Shown: positions 43,267-51,843 of the stretch, in pieces
Layout of the letters: each line of letters opens with the position of its first letter
How positions within the stretch are numbered: the stretch's first letter is position 1
Position numbers and translations under genes: made by a program
Source: Proruminimicrobium sp964487915
GTDB taxonomy: Bacteria; Elusimicrobiota; Endomicrobiia; Endomicrobiales; Endomicrobiaceae
Reading direction: 5' to 3'
Length of the DNA stretch: 64,000 bases
Assembly: GCA_964487915.1 (NCBI GenBank)
Contig: CAZASN010000001.1
Coordinates: forward strand, 434,001-498,000
Notes under the pieces: generated by a model
Database searches by the model: none
Told to the model about the DNA's origin: nothing
The model's input: the letters and a program-made list of their open reading frames with translations, nothing else

Positions 43267-44430
43267 TTACCATTTTAAATTTGCTATTCTTTCCAAAGCT
43301 TCTTTAATTCTTGGAACCGGAACAGTAAGGGCAAATCTCACGTATCCTTCTCCGGAAGGGCCCATGCCGTTTCCGGGAGTGCATACTATTGCGCATTCGT
43401 CAAGAAGTTTTCCGACAGTTTTTGCAGAAGTATATCCTTTTGGTATTTTAGCCCATACGTAAAACGTTGCCTTGGGTTTTGTTATCTGCCAGCCGAGTTT
43501 TGTCAAGCCGTCGCATAATACGTCTCTTCTTTCTTTATACATTTTTCTCATTTCTTCAACGCATTCCTGTGAAGAAGTGAGAGCGCAGATTCCTGCCTCC
43601 TGAACTGCCTGAAAAGCGCCTGAATCATAGTTGTCTTTGACTTTTGCTATTCCTGCTACTATATCTTTATTGCCGCATACCCAGCCGATTCTCCATCCTG
43701 TCATGTTGTAAGTTTTTGACAGAGAATGAAATTCCACTCCGACTTCTTTTGCTCCCGGTATTTCAAGAAAACTCAAAGGTTTTTCTTCGTAATACATTTC
43801 GGAATAAGCGTTGTCGTAGGCGACTATTACGTTGTTCTTTTTTGCAAATTCAACAAGTTTAACCAAAAAATCTCTGGGAGCAACGGCTGAAGTTGGATTA
43901 TTTGGATAATTTATAAATATTATTTTTGCTTTTTTAACTATGTCGTTAGGAATTGAATCCAAATCGGGCAAAAATTTATTTTTTTCAAGAAGAGGCATAA
44001 AATAAGGTACGCCGTCGGTAAATATTGTACCGGTATTGTAAACAGGATATCCCGGTTCCGGAATTAAAACTACGTCGCCAGGATTTATAAAACCAAGATG
44101 AATGTGTCCGATGCCTTCTTTTGAACCTATCAAAGCGCAGACTTCGTTTTCTGCATTCATATCAACGTTAAATCTGGACTTATACCATTCGGATACCGCT
44201 TTTCTGAAAGAAATCATCCCTGCTCCGAAAGGATACTGGTGATTTGCTGATTTTTCAAGAGCTTTTTGTCCGGCTTTTATTATATGGTCAGGCGTAGGCA
44301 TATCCGGATCGCCTACTCCTAAAGCGATTATATCGGCTCCTCTAGCGATAGCTTCCTTCTTTTTTCTGTCAATTTCAATAAAAAGATAGGGGGGCAGTTT
44401 TTTTAATTTATCGTTGTACTTAATGTCCAT
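43267..44430 (-). CDS. dapL: LL-diaminopimelate aminotransferase
   Basis: Converts tetrahydrodipicolinate to LL-diaminopimelate in one step, bypassing the acyl-blocked route. About 387 residues, class I PLP fold. IALGVGDPDMPTP, IPEPGYPVYNTGTIFTDG, FINYPNNPTSAVA, VAYDNAYSEM and SLSKTYNMTGWRIGW, with the PLP lysine at about 239, are typical. KDNYDSGAFQAVQEAG also fits the DapL group. It lies downstream of dapB, dapA and dapF, which settles the pathway. An ATG at 44436 lies against the ribosome site AGGAG, so the second ATG (44430) is preferred. Confidence 0.93.
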   Translation of the reverse strand: MDIKYNDKLKKLPPYLFIEIDRKKKEAIARGADIIALGVGDPDMPTPDHIIKAGQKALEKSANHQYPFGAGMISFRKAVSEWYKSRFNVDMNAENEVCALIGSKEGIGHIHLGFINPGDVVLIPEPGYPVYNTGTIFTDGVPYFMPLLEKNKFLPDLDSIPNDIVKKAKIIFINYPNNPTSAVAPRDFLVKLVEFAKKNNVIVAYDNAYSEMYYEEKPLSFLEIPGAKEVGVEFHSLSKTYNMTGWRIGWVCGNKDIVAGIAKVKDNYDSGAFQAVQEAGICALTSSQECVEEMRKMYKERRDVLCDGLTKLGWQITKPKATFYVWAKIPKGYTSAKTVGKLLDECAIVCTPGNGMGPSGEGYVRFALTVPVPRIKEALERIANLKW

Positions 44431-44451
44431 TAGCATCTCCTGTTGCTTTTG

Positions 44452-45228
44452 TTATTTTAGACCCAAAACGTCTCTCATATCATAAAGACCGGGTTTCTGA
44501 TTTTCAAGCCATCTGCAGGCTTTAACAGCGCCTGATGCAAGATTTTCTCTTGAATGGGCTCTGTGGGTAATTTCTATTCTTTCGCCCAGACCTGCGAAAT
44601 AAACAGTATGATCTCCGACAATGTCTCCGCATCTTACGGCGTGTATTCCTATTTCTTCTTTTGTTCTTTCAGGACCTAAACCGTGTCTGCCGTATACGGC
44701 TTGCTCTTTCAAATTTCTTCCGAGTCCTTTTGCAACGGCTTCGGCAAGCCTTACGGCTGTGCCGGAAGGAGCGTCTTTTTTCTTATTGTGATGAAATTCA
44801 ACGACTTCAACTTCATAATTCGGTATTTTTTTTGCAAGTTCTTCAACCAAATCTATAAGTATGTTGATGCCTACCGACATGTTAGGGGAAAAAACAACCG
44901 GTATTGTTTTTGAAGCTTTCGCAATTTCTTCTTTTTGCCCTTCGGAAAGACCTGTTGTTCCTATTACCATTTTTGCGTTTTTCTTTACGGCTGTTTTTAA
45001 AACGTTAACTGTGTTTGACGCTACGGTAAAATCAACCAAAATATCGCCGGGATTTACTATTTTGTCCAAATCGGATATTTTTGTTATGACGGGATTTCCG
45101 GTTCCTACGGCCGGGCTTGAATCAATTTCAACTGCGCCCGTTATTTTTATTTCAGGGTCTGCTTTTGCGATATTTATTATTGAACGGCCCATTCTTCCGT
45201 CTGCGCCGCAAACTATTATGTTAATCAT
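44452..45228 (-). CDS. dapB: 4-hydroxy-tetrahydrodipicolinate reductase
   Basis: Reduces the DapA product with NAD(P)H. 258 residues. GADGRMGRSI at the N-terminus binds the nucleotide. VDFTVASN, IGTTGLSEGQ, FSPNMSVGINIL and VEFHHNKKKDAPSGTA (catalytic His and Lys) are family signatures. It follows dapA with 10 bases between and has AAGGAG before the start on the minus strand. Confidence 0.97.
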   Translation of the reverse strand: MINIIVCGADGRMGRSIINIAKADPEIKITGAVEIDSSPAVGTGNPVITKISDLDKIVNPGDILVDFTVASNTVNVLKTAVKKNAKMVIGTTGLSEGQKEEIAKASKTIPVVFSPNMSVGINILIDLVEELAKKIPNYEVEVVEFHHNKKKDAPSGTAVRLAEAVAKGLGRNLKEQAVYGRHGLGPERTKEEIGIHAVRCGDIVGDHTVYFAGLGERIEITHRAHSRENLASGAVKACRWLENQKPGLYDMRDVLGLK

Positions 45229-45238
45229 AAAAACTCCT

Positions 45239-46114
45239 TTACTTTATAAGTCCGTAAGCTTTTAAAGCTTCAGCCAACTTATCTCTGTTAGCCTTTTGCA
45301 TATGGCACATAGGCAGTCTTAATTCATCCGAGCAAAGGCCCATCATGCCCATTGCCGTTTTTACCGGAATAGGATTTGTTTCTATAAACATCATTTTTAC
45401 AAGCTGAAATAATTTAAAGTGAAGTTTCTGCGCTTTGTCCAAATCGCCTTTAAGCATCGCGTTTACCATATCCGAAACGTCTTTCGGCACAATGTTGGAT
45501 AATACGGATATTACTCCCTTGCCGCCTATTGACATTAAAGGCAGAGTCAGAGAATCATCGCCGGAAAGCATGCATAAATCTGGCGACAAAAGCCTTATCT
45601 GCGACATTTGGTCCAAAGAACCCGAAGCTTCTTTTACGGAAACTATGTTTTTGCAATCGTCGTGAAGTTTTTTAATAGTCGCAGGTTCTATGTTGACGGC
45701 CGTTCTTCCCTGAATGTTGTAAAGAATTACCGGAATTTTCAAAGATTTTGCTATTTCTTTAAAATGAAGATATAAACCCTGCTGCGTGGGTTTGTTATAA
45801 TAAGGTGAAACGAGCAATACCGCGTCGCATCCTACTTCTTCGGCGTGTTTTGACAGTCTTATTGCTTCGGCAGTTGAATTTGACCCCGTTCCTGCAATTA
45901 CTTTAATTCTTTTTTTTGCATATTTTACCGCCGCTTCAATCACTTCATCGTGTTCCTGATGTGATAAAGTCGCCGATTCGCCTGTAGTGCCGCAAGGGAC
46001 AATTCCCGTAATTCCGCCTGCAATCTGCATTTCTATTAATTTTTCAAAAGCATCAAAATCAACGCTGTTATTTTTGAATGGTGTTACTAATGCCGTATAC
46101 GACCCTGAAAACAT
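45239..46114 (-). CDS. dapA: 4-hydroxy-tetrahydrodipicolinate synthase
   Basis: Condenses pyruvate with aspartate semialdehyde, the first committed step to lysine and meso-DAP. 291 residues. GSYTALVTPF, IVPCGTTGESATLSHQEH, VSPYYNKPTQQGLYLHF, LYNIQGRTAVNI (Y132) and VSVKEASGSLDQM with the Schiff-base lysine K161 are visible. The pyruvate-binding GTTGES motif is intact. It lies between dapF and dapB in the operon, with AAGGAGA upstream on the minus strand. Confidence 0.97.
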   Translation of the reverse strand: MFSGSYTALVTPFKNNSVDFDAFEKLIEMQIAGGITGIVPCGTTGESATLSHQEHDEVIEAAVKYAKKRIKVIAGTGSNSTAEAIRLSKHAEEVGCDAVLLVSPYYNKPTQQGLYLHFKEIAKSLKIPVILYNIQGRTAVNIEPATIKKLHDDCKNIVSVKEASGSLDQMSQIRLLSPDLCMLSGDDSLTLPLMSIGGKGVISVLSNIVPKDVSDMVNAMLKGDLDKAQKLHFKLFQLVKMMFIETNPIPVKTAMGMMGLCSDELRLPMCHMQKANRDKLAEALKAYGLIK

Positions 46115-46137
46115 AAAATCTCCTTAAACATTTTTAA

Positions 46138-46953
46138 TTAAACGGCTACAGTTCCCTTAAAGGCTACTATTGCCGGACCTTCTAAAAATACGTTTGAAAT
46201 TTTTGAGTTTTCAAACGAACAATTTACCGAAAGTTTATCTTTGCCTCTTGTGATAATTTTTACCGGAACTTTAACTTTATTTTTTATTGCCGCAATTATG
46301 GAAGAAGCTGTTACTCCGGTTCCGCAGGCAAGAGTTTCATCCTCTACGCCTCTTTCATAAGTTCTGACCAAAATCGTATTATTCTGTGCAACCTGTACAA
46401 AATTTACGTTTGTGCCTGCCGGCGCGAATTTTTCATGATGTCTGATGAGCCTGCCGTATTTGAAAACATTAATTTTTTCAATATCATCAACAAATATTAC
46501 CGCGTGAGGAACGCCTGTGTTCAGAGAAGATATTTCAAAATTTTTATCTTCAATTTGTAATTTTATATCAAGTTGTAAATCTTTCGGATCATACAGCGCC
46601 AAATTAACGACAGTTTCGGATTTTATGTCTGCCGTTATCAATCCGGCGTCAGTTTCAAACTTCATATTTTGTTTAACTATGCCGAGCTCATATGCAAATC
46701 TCGCTATGGATCTGCCTCCGTTGCCGCACATGCTCGCATGCGATCCGTCCGAATTATAATACCTCATTCTGAAATCGGCTTTTTCGCTTTTTTCAAGCAA
46801 AATTAAACCGTCTGCCCCGATTGCATATTTTCTGTCGCAGAGTTTTAAAGCCACAGCGGATTGTTCCGATTCCCGTATTATATTATTTCTGTTATCTATC
46901 AGAACAAAATCATTGCCGGCTGCCGTTAGTTTATAAAAATTAATGTTTTTCAT
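46138..46953 (-). CDS. dapF: diaminopimelate epimerase
   Basis: Interconverts LL- and meso-diaminopimelate; the meso form is used for peptidoglycan and lysine. 271 residues. The two catalytic cysteines lie in SMCGNGGRS (C76) and LACGTGVTAS (C210). FYKLTAAGNDFVLID at the N-terminus and NTGVPHAVIFVDD are also conserved. The start overlaps the lysA stop by four bases (ATGA on the minus strand), so translation is coupled. Confidence 0.97.
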   Translation of the reverse strand: MKNINFYKLTAAGNDFVLIDNRNNIIRESEQSAVALKLCDRKYAIGADGLILLEKSEKADFRMRYYNSDGSHASMCGNGGRSIARFAYELGIVKQNMKFETDAGLITADIKSETVVNLALYDPKDLQLDIKLQIEDKNFEISSLNTGVPHAVIFVDDIEKINVFKYGRLIRHHEKFAPAGTNVNFVQVAQNNTILVRTYERGVEDETLACGTGVTASSIIAAIKNKVKVPVKIITRGKDKLSVNCSFENSKISNVFLEGPAIVAFKGTVAV

Positions 46954-48203
46954 GAAATTTTTTCCAGATTTTCTTCCAGCCTCAATAAATCTTCAAAAGT
47001 ATCTCTTCTTCTTATATGTATAATTTTTTTACCGTCAATTATGACTCCTCTGGCTCTTTTTCTTGAATTATACTGTGACGACATTGACGAACCGTAAGCG
47101 CCTATGCATTCAACGGCAATCAAATCTCCCTGTTCCAAAAGAGGAAATTTTCTGTCTTTTGCCATGAAATCGCCGCTTTCGCATACCGGACCGACGATAT
47201 CCATTATTATTTGTTTTTTAAAAGTTTTTTTAACCGGTATTATATTGTGATAAGCGTCATACAAAGTAGGTCTTATTAAGTCGTTCATCGCAATATCAAC
47301 TATCAGAAAATTTTTGTTCCCCGATTTTTTTCTGTAGAGAACTCTGCCGATCATAACGCCGGTGTCTCCGATTATTGATCTGCCCGGTTCAACTATTAAA
47401 GTTTTATTTTTGTATTTGCCGAAAACCGACATTACGGCTTTCTTTAATTCTGCCGGTTTAGGAGGTTTTTGTGAATTTTCATATTTTATTCCCAAACCGC
47501 CTCCGATATCTATATATTTCAATATAATGTTTTCTTTTTCAAGCCTGTCTATAAGTTTTGCAATTTTTACCGCCGCCAGCCTGTAAGGTTCAACTTTTAA
47601 AATTTGTGAGCCTATATGCGTGTCAATGCCTACGATTTCAATATTGCTCATTTTTGACGCGGCTATATACATATCAAGCGCGTCTTCATATTTTATTCCG
47701 AATTTTGTTCCGTGTTTGCCTGTTGCGATATATTTATGAGTATCAGGGTCGACATTCGGATTAATTCTGAAAGAAATTCTTACGGTTTTGTTTATTTTTT
47801 TTGCGATTTTATTTATTTCGCAAAGTTCCTCATATGATTCTATATTAAACATTAGAATATTGCTTTCGATAGCATAGGTTATTTCTTCGGCGGTTTTTCC
47901 TACGCCGGAATAAACTATCTTTTGCGGGTCAATACCGGCTTTTAAGGCTTTAAATAGTTCGCCGCCCGATACTATATCGGCTCCCGCGCCGAGTTCGGCA
48001 AGTATTTTTAATAACGTCTGATTGGAATTTGCTTTAACCGCATAACAAACTATATCATTTTTGAATGCTTTCTTATAATTATTAAAGTTATTTAATATTA
48101 ATTTTTTTGAATATACATATGTAGGCGTTCCGCACAATTTGGCAAGTTGCGCAGCGGACAAACCTTCTATGTATAATTCGTTTTTTATGTATTTTATAGA
48201 CAT
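46950..48203 (-). CDS. lysA: diaminopimelate decarboxylase
   Basis: Decarboxylates meso-DAP to lysine, the last step of the pathway. 417 residues, fold III PLP enzyme. The PLP lysine is K57 in CYAVKANSNQTLL. GADIVSGGELFKALKAG, VGIDTHIGSQI, YIDIGGGLGIKYEN, VEPGRSIIGDTGVMIGRVLYRK and GPVCESGDF are the expected motifs. It is the first gene of the operon, with GGAGGA before the ATG and a good promoter just upstream. Confidence 0.97.
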   Translation of the reverse strand: MSIKYIKNELYIEGLSAAQLAKLCGTPTYVYSKKLILNNFNNYKKAFKNDIVCYAVKANSNQTLLKILAELGAGADIVSGGELFKALKAGIDPQKIVYSGVGKTAEEITYAIESNILMFNIESYEELCEINKIAKKINKTVRISFRINPNVDPDTHKYIATGKHGTKFGIKYEDALDMYIAASKMSNIEIVGIDTHIGSQILKVEPYRLAAVKIAKLIDRLEKENIILKYIDIGGGLGIKYENSQKPPKPAELKKAVMSVFGKYKNKTLIVEPGRSIIGDTGVMIGRVLYRKKSGNKNFLIVDIAMNDLIRPTLYDAYHNIIPVKKTFKKQIIMDIVGPVCESGDFMAKDRKFPLLEQGDLIAVECIGAYGSSMSSQYNSRKRARGVIIDGKKIIHIRRRDTFEDLLRLEENLEKIS

Positions 48204-48228
48204 TTGTTCCTCCGAAACTAATCCCGAA

Positions 48229-48258
48229 ATGATATCAAATATGCCATAATAGTGTCAA
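48229..48258 (-). promoter_or_regulatory. promoter of the lysA-dapF-dapA-dapB-dapL operon
   Basis: On the minus strand TTGACA (48258-48253), an 18-base spacer and TATCAT (48234-48229). The start point would be near 48222, only about 20 bases before the lysA start, leaving no room for a lysine riboswitch. Confidence 0.62.
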
Positions 48259-48266
48259 TGAATTAA

Positions 48267-48304
48267 AAATGCCCGCCGCATTATGATGATGCAGGCAGGC
48301 ATTT
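48267..48304 (-). terminator. terminator of the Spy-like gene
   Basis: The arms AAATGCC (48267-48273) and GGCATTT (48298-48304) continue inward as GCC/GGC and GCAT/ATGC with one mismatch and one bulge, around a seven-base loop. On the minus strand it is followed by TTTTAATT. It separates the Spy-like gene from the lysA promoter. Confidence 0.62.
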
Positions 48305-48327
48305 CTATAAAACGTTAATTTACAGGC

Positions 48328-48846
48328 TTATTCTTCCATAGGAGGCGGAGGCGGCATATCGTCTTTCATCTTTTTCATTTTTTTCATTTCCATTTTCGGT
48401 TTTTTTGCCTCAAGTTTTTTAAATTGTTCAAGAGTAAGAATTTTTCTCATTTCTATGGCGACGTTTGCTCTTTCTACCGCCATTGAGCCGGAAAGTTCTT
48501 TTATATCATTTTTTAATCCGTCAAGTGCGGCTGCGTCATAATTGTCTTTTAACAGTTCGGTCTTTATTGCATCTCTCTTTTCTTTCATTTGTGTTCTTAA
48601 TGCGCTGATTTTTTCTTCATGATTTTTTCTTAATGCTTCAAGTTTTGTTTTTTGTTCAGGGGTTACTTTTAAGTCTTCCATCATTTTGGCTTCCATTTTG
48701 TCTCTTTTTGCCTGCATTTTTGCGAATTGTCCTTTTTCTCCTTTATTCATGCAGTCGGGACTCATGCACTCGCCGGCAAGTCCATTTGAAACATAAAACG
48801 GCAAAAGCAACAGTAATCCTAAAAAAATTTTCCTTACATTTTTCAT
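48328..48846 (-). CDS. Spy/CpxP-like (LTxxQ) periplasmic protein, Met- and Lys-rich tail
   Basis: A 172-residue exported protein. A signal peptide (about 1-24, ending GLAGE) is followed by CMSPDCMNKG, then a helical region with two LTxxQ-like motifs (VTPEQKTKLEAL and LTLEQFKKLEAK) about 75 residues apart, the arrangement of Spy/CpxP-type periplasmic chaperones and metal sensors. The tail is KKPKMEMKKMKKMKDD followed by a proline run. Its role is probably envelope stress or metal binding; the paired motifs are seen, the function is inferred. GGAGAGG precedes the ATG on the minus strand. Confidence 0.7.
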   Translation of the reverse strand: MKNVRKIFLGLLLLLPFYVSNGLAGECMSPDCMNKGEKGQFAKMQAKRDKMEAKMMEDLKVTPEQKTKLEALRKNHEEKISALRTQMKEKRDAIKTELLKDNYDAAALDGLKNDIKELSGSMAVERANVAIEMRKILTLEQFKKLEAKKPKMEMKKMKKMKDDMPPPPPMEE

Positions 48847-48901
48847 AAGACCTCTCCTTTTTTTGAAATATGGTTATTAGACAAATGGGGAATATAAAAT
48901 G

Positions 48902-48930
48902 TTACAACATTGTGCTTAATTTTGTATAAT
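48902..48930 (+). promoter_or_regulatory. candidate promoter of htpX
   Basis: TTACAA (48902-48907), a 17-base spacer and a perfect TATAAT (48925-48930). The start point near 48937 leaves a short leader containing the GGAAGGA ribosome site of the gene at 48959. Confidence 0.55.
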
Positions 48931-48958
48931 ACTGAAAATTGGAAGGACGGTACTGTAT

Positions 48959-49822
48959 ATGAATAAATTAAAAACTTTTTCTCTTTTGTTATTGTTGACG
49001 CTGTTATTCTTGATTATAGGCAATATGATAGGCGGAAACGCCGGAATGGCCATAGGTTTTATATTTGCTGTAATTATGAATTTTACCTCTTACTGGTTTT
49101 CGGACAAAATAGTCCTTTCAATGTACGGAGCAAAGGAAGTATCTCCCGAATCTGAACCTAAACTATATCAAATGATAAAAGAACTTGCCTTGCAGGCAAA
49201 TATTCCGACGCCTAAGCTTTATTATATAAACAGCAATATGCCGAACGCTTTTGCAACAGGCAGAGATCCCGAACATGCCGTTGTAGCCGTAACGGAAGGA
49301 ATTTTGAATATTTTGGACGAAAGAGAATTGAGAGGCGTCATAGCGCATGAAATATCCCATGTAAAAAACAGGGATATTCTTATAGGTTCTGTCGCGGCCA
49401 CGGTGGCGGGAGCGATAATGCTTATTGCCAGATTCGCTTTCTTTTTCGGAGGCAGCCGCGACAATAAAAATCCTCTTGCCATGATTTTATTTATGGTTCT
49501 GGCTCCGGTTGCCGCCATGCTTATACAAATGGCGATTTCCCGTTCCAGAGAATATATTGCCGATGAAACAGGTGGAATTATTTCCAAAGATCCTCTGGCG
49601 TTGGCAAATGCTTTAAGAAAACTTACCAACGGGAACGAGAAATTAAATAATACCGTCAGTCCGCAGACTGCGCATATGTTTATAGTTTCGCCGTTTTCTT
49701 CAAAGAATGTAAGCAATTTGTTTTCAACTCATCCGCCGGTACAGGAGAGAATAAAAAGACTGGAACATATGGCGAGTATGGCCGGCGAAGAAAAATATAA
49801 AATTCCGAAAGTGATTTACTAA
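48959..49822 (+). CDS. htpX: M48-family zinc metalloprotease HtpX
   Basis: Inner-membrane heat-shock protease that removes misfolded membrane proteins. 287 residues. Two N-terminal membrane helices (about 5-45) are followed by the zinc motif HEISH with H130, E131 and H134. Two further hydrophobic segments follow (about 144-165 and 173-192), then the downstream glutamate region SRSREYIADETGG and FSTHPPVQERIKRLE. The gene starts a plus-strand run with rlmN seven bases downstream. Confidence 0.93.
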   Translation: MNKLKTFSLLLLLTLLFLIIGNMIGGNAGMAIGFIFAVIMNFTSYWFSDKIVLSMYGAKEVSPESEPKLYQMIKELALQANIPTPKLYYINSNMPNAFATGRDPEHAVVAVTEGILNILDERELRGVIAHEISHVKNRDILIGSVAATVAGAIMLIARFAFFFGGSRDNKNPLAMILFMVLAPVAAMLIQMAISRSREYIADETGGIISKDPLALANALRKLTNGNEKLNNTVSPQTAHMFIVSPFSSKNVSNLFSTHPPVQERIKRLEHMASMAGEEKYKIPKVIY

Positions 49823-49829
49823 GGGGAAA

Positions 49830-50882
49830 ATGAAACAATTAAAAAAAGCTTTTATACTGGATGTTGAACCGAAACAGCTTTATTCCGTTTTAAAACCGTT
49901 GGTCTGCGAAGAATACAGAATAAAACAAATTGCGGAATGGCTTTATGTTAAAAAGGCCGATTCGTTTGAAAAATTTTCAAATTTGCCAAAAGATATCAGA
50001 GGAAATTTGGAATCATCTTTTTATTTAAGAAGTTTTCAAAATGTAATAAAAAAAGAATCTGTGTTGGACGGCACTGTCAGATATACTTTCAAAACGTATG
50101 ATTCACATTATATATATGCGGTGTATCTGCCTTCTGAATCGGCAAAATCCGTATGTATTTCAACCCAAATAGGATGTCCGGTTTCCTGCAATTTTTGTTC
50201 TTCCGGCAAAATCAAATTCTTAAGAAATTTATCAAGAGGCGAAATTTTAGAACAAATTATATACATAGAAAACGATATCAACGAAAGAATTTCGGGCGTT
50301 TTATTTATGGGAATGGGAGAACCTTTTTTGAATTATACAAATCTGACTTCGGCCATTGAGAGCATAATTTCAAAAAAAGAATTAAATATAGGCAAAAGGC
50401 ATATAACGGTTTCATCGGTAGGAATAATACCGGCGATTAAGAATCTGGCAAATGCGATGTACGGCGTCAGATTTGCGTTGTCTTTGCATGCTACCGACGA
50501 CAAACAAAGAAAAAAGATTATTCCGAATAATTTTGACGCCAAAATATCCGATTTGCTGCAGGCGTGCAGATATTATCTGAAAAAAACAAACTCAAGAATA
50601 ACCGTGGAATATATTCTGATAAAAGGATTTAATGACACGTCGTCGGATGCTCACAGGCTTGCAAGACTTATGAGAACCGCCGATTTGATCGGCCCCGCGG
50701 TTCAGGTCAATTTGATACCTTATAACCGGTCCGATAAAAATGATTATGAAACTCCCGAGCAGATAGCGGTTTTAAATTTTAAAAAAATACTAAAATTAAA
50801 CGGAATAACGGTTAATACAAGGGAAGCAAAGGGTTTGGATATAGGCGCGGCATGCGGGCAACTCGGCTATTGTGCAAAATAA
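49830..50882 (+). CDS. rlmN: dual-specificity 23S rRNA/tRNA adenine-C2 methyltransferase
   Basis: Radical SAM methylase that makes 2-methyladenosine in 23S rRNA (A2503 in E. coli numbering) and in tRNA. 350 residues. The cluster cysteines are C116, C120 and C123 in GCPVSCNFC. FMGMGEPFLNYTNL and ITVSSVGIIPAI are typical, and the mechanistic cysteine near the C-terminus is C342 in GAACGQLGY. The N-terminal YRIKQIAEWLYVKKADSFEKFSNLPKD is also conserved. AGGGGA lies before the ATG. Confidence 0.97.
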   Translation: MKQLKKAFILDVEPKQLYSVLKPLVCEEYRIKQIAEWLYVKKADSFEKFSNLPKDIRGNLESSFYLRSFQNVIKKESVLDGTVRYTFKTYDSHYIYAVYLPSESAKSVCISTQIGCPVSCNFCSSGKIKFLRNLSRGEILEQIIYIENDINERISGVLFMGMGEPFLNYTNLTSAIESIISKKELNIGKRHITVSSVGIIPAIKNLANAMYGVRFALSLHATDDKQRKKIIPNNFDAKISDLLQACRYYLKKTNSRITVEYILIKGFNDTSSDAHRLARLMRTADLIGPAVQVNLIPYNRSDKNDYETPEQIAVLNFKKILKLNGITVNTREAKGLDIGAACGQLGYCAK

Positions 50883-50904
50883 TTTTATGTGTAAAGGAAG
50901 AAAC

Positions 50905-51843
50905 ATGAAAAAAGCTATTGCATTGGGCGGAGGCGGGGCAAGAGGTTTGGCTCATCTGGGGATATTAAAAATTCTTGAAGAAAATAATATAAGATTTGAT
51001 ATGATTGCCGGCACTTCAATGGGTTCTGTTATAGGCGCGTTATACGCCGTAGAACAGGATGTTGACAAAATAGAAAAAACGCTCAAAGATTATCTTTTCA
51101 ATAAAATGTTTTCAAAACTTAATATGGAAAAATTACAGGGAGACGCGCAGGCGCCTTCCGCAAAAAATCTTATCAGAAAAGCCAGAGAATTCGTAAAATA
51201 CGGCACATCGGGCGACGGAAACTCTTTTTTTGCCAATTCAATGTTGGAAGAGATGATTAATACCATAATTCCAGATATTGACATCAGGGATACAAAGATT
51301 CCATTGGCGTGCGTTGCAACCGATATCACAAACGGTAAAGAAAAAATTTTTACCGAAGGCCCTTTAAGAAAAATAGTTTTGGCGTCAACTTCAATTCCCG
51401 GAGTTTTTCCGCCGGTAAATATAGGCGGCATTTGGTATACTGACGGCGCGCACGTTAACGTCACTCCGGTTTCGGTGGCAAGATTAATGGGAGCTGATTT
51501 TGTTATCGGTTCCGACGTTAAAAGCAAATTGAAAACTTTGGATGCGATTCCTTCAAATTCGCGGGATATTATGAACAGATGCAATTTTATAGCAACGCAT
51601 TTGTTTTATGAGATATTAATAAAAGAAGCAAACGTTGTTTTGGAACCGAATATAAAACAAATATCATGGTCGGAATTTAATAAATTTAATTTAATGGTAA
51701 ACGAAGGGATAAAAGAAGCCAGATTAAAATTACCGGTTATAAAACGCGAAATAAAAAGATTAAATTCTCCGTTGTCGCAATGTAAGCGGCTGTTCAAAAA
51801 ATTTATAAATTCAAAAGATAATTTAAGGGCTGCCATATACTGA
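50905..51843 (+). CDS. patatin-like phospholipase (RssA-like)
   Basis: About 312 residues. AIALGGGGARGLAHLGILKILEE is the oxyanion-hole signature, MIAGTSMGSVIGALYA holds the nucleophilic Ser of GxSxG, and WYTDGAHVNVTPVSVAR holds the Asp of the catalytic dyad. A cytoplasmic or membrane-associated lipid acyl hydrolase is likely. The ATG at 50905, with AAGGAAG six bases before it, is preferred over an in-frame GTG at 50872 that lies within rlmN. The stop meets the convergent flavoprotein gene with no gap. Confidence 0.9.
   Translation: MKKAIALGGGGARGLAHLGILKILEENNIRFDMIAGTSMGSVIGALYAVEQDVDKIEKTLKDYLFNKMFSKLNMEKLQGDAQAPSAKNLIRKAREFVKYGTSGDGNSFFANSMLEEMINTIIPDIDIRDTKIPLACVATDITNGKEKIFTEGPLRKIVLASTSIPGVFPPVNIGGIWYTDGAHVNVTPVSVARLMGADFVIGSDVKSKLKTLDAIPSNSRDIMNRCNFIATHLFYEILIKEANVVLEPNIKQISWSEFNKFNLMVNEGIKEARLKLPVIKREIKRLNSPLSQCKRLFKKFINSKDNLRAAIY

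Noticed and set aside
48204..48327. Possible lysine riboswitch before lysA
   Set aside because: The promoter at 48229-48258 leaves only about 20 bases of leader, and the rest of the gap is occupied by the terminator of the Spy-like gene. There is no room for the five-helix aptamer.
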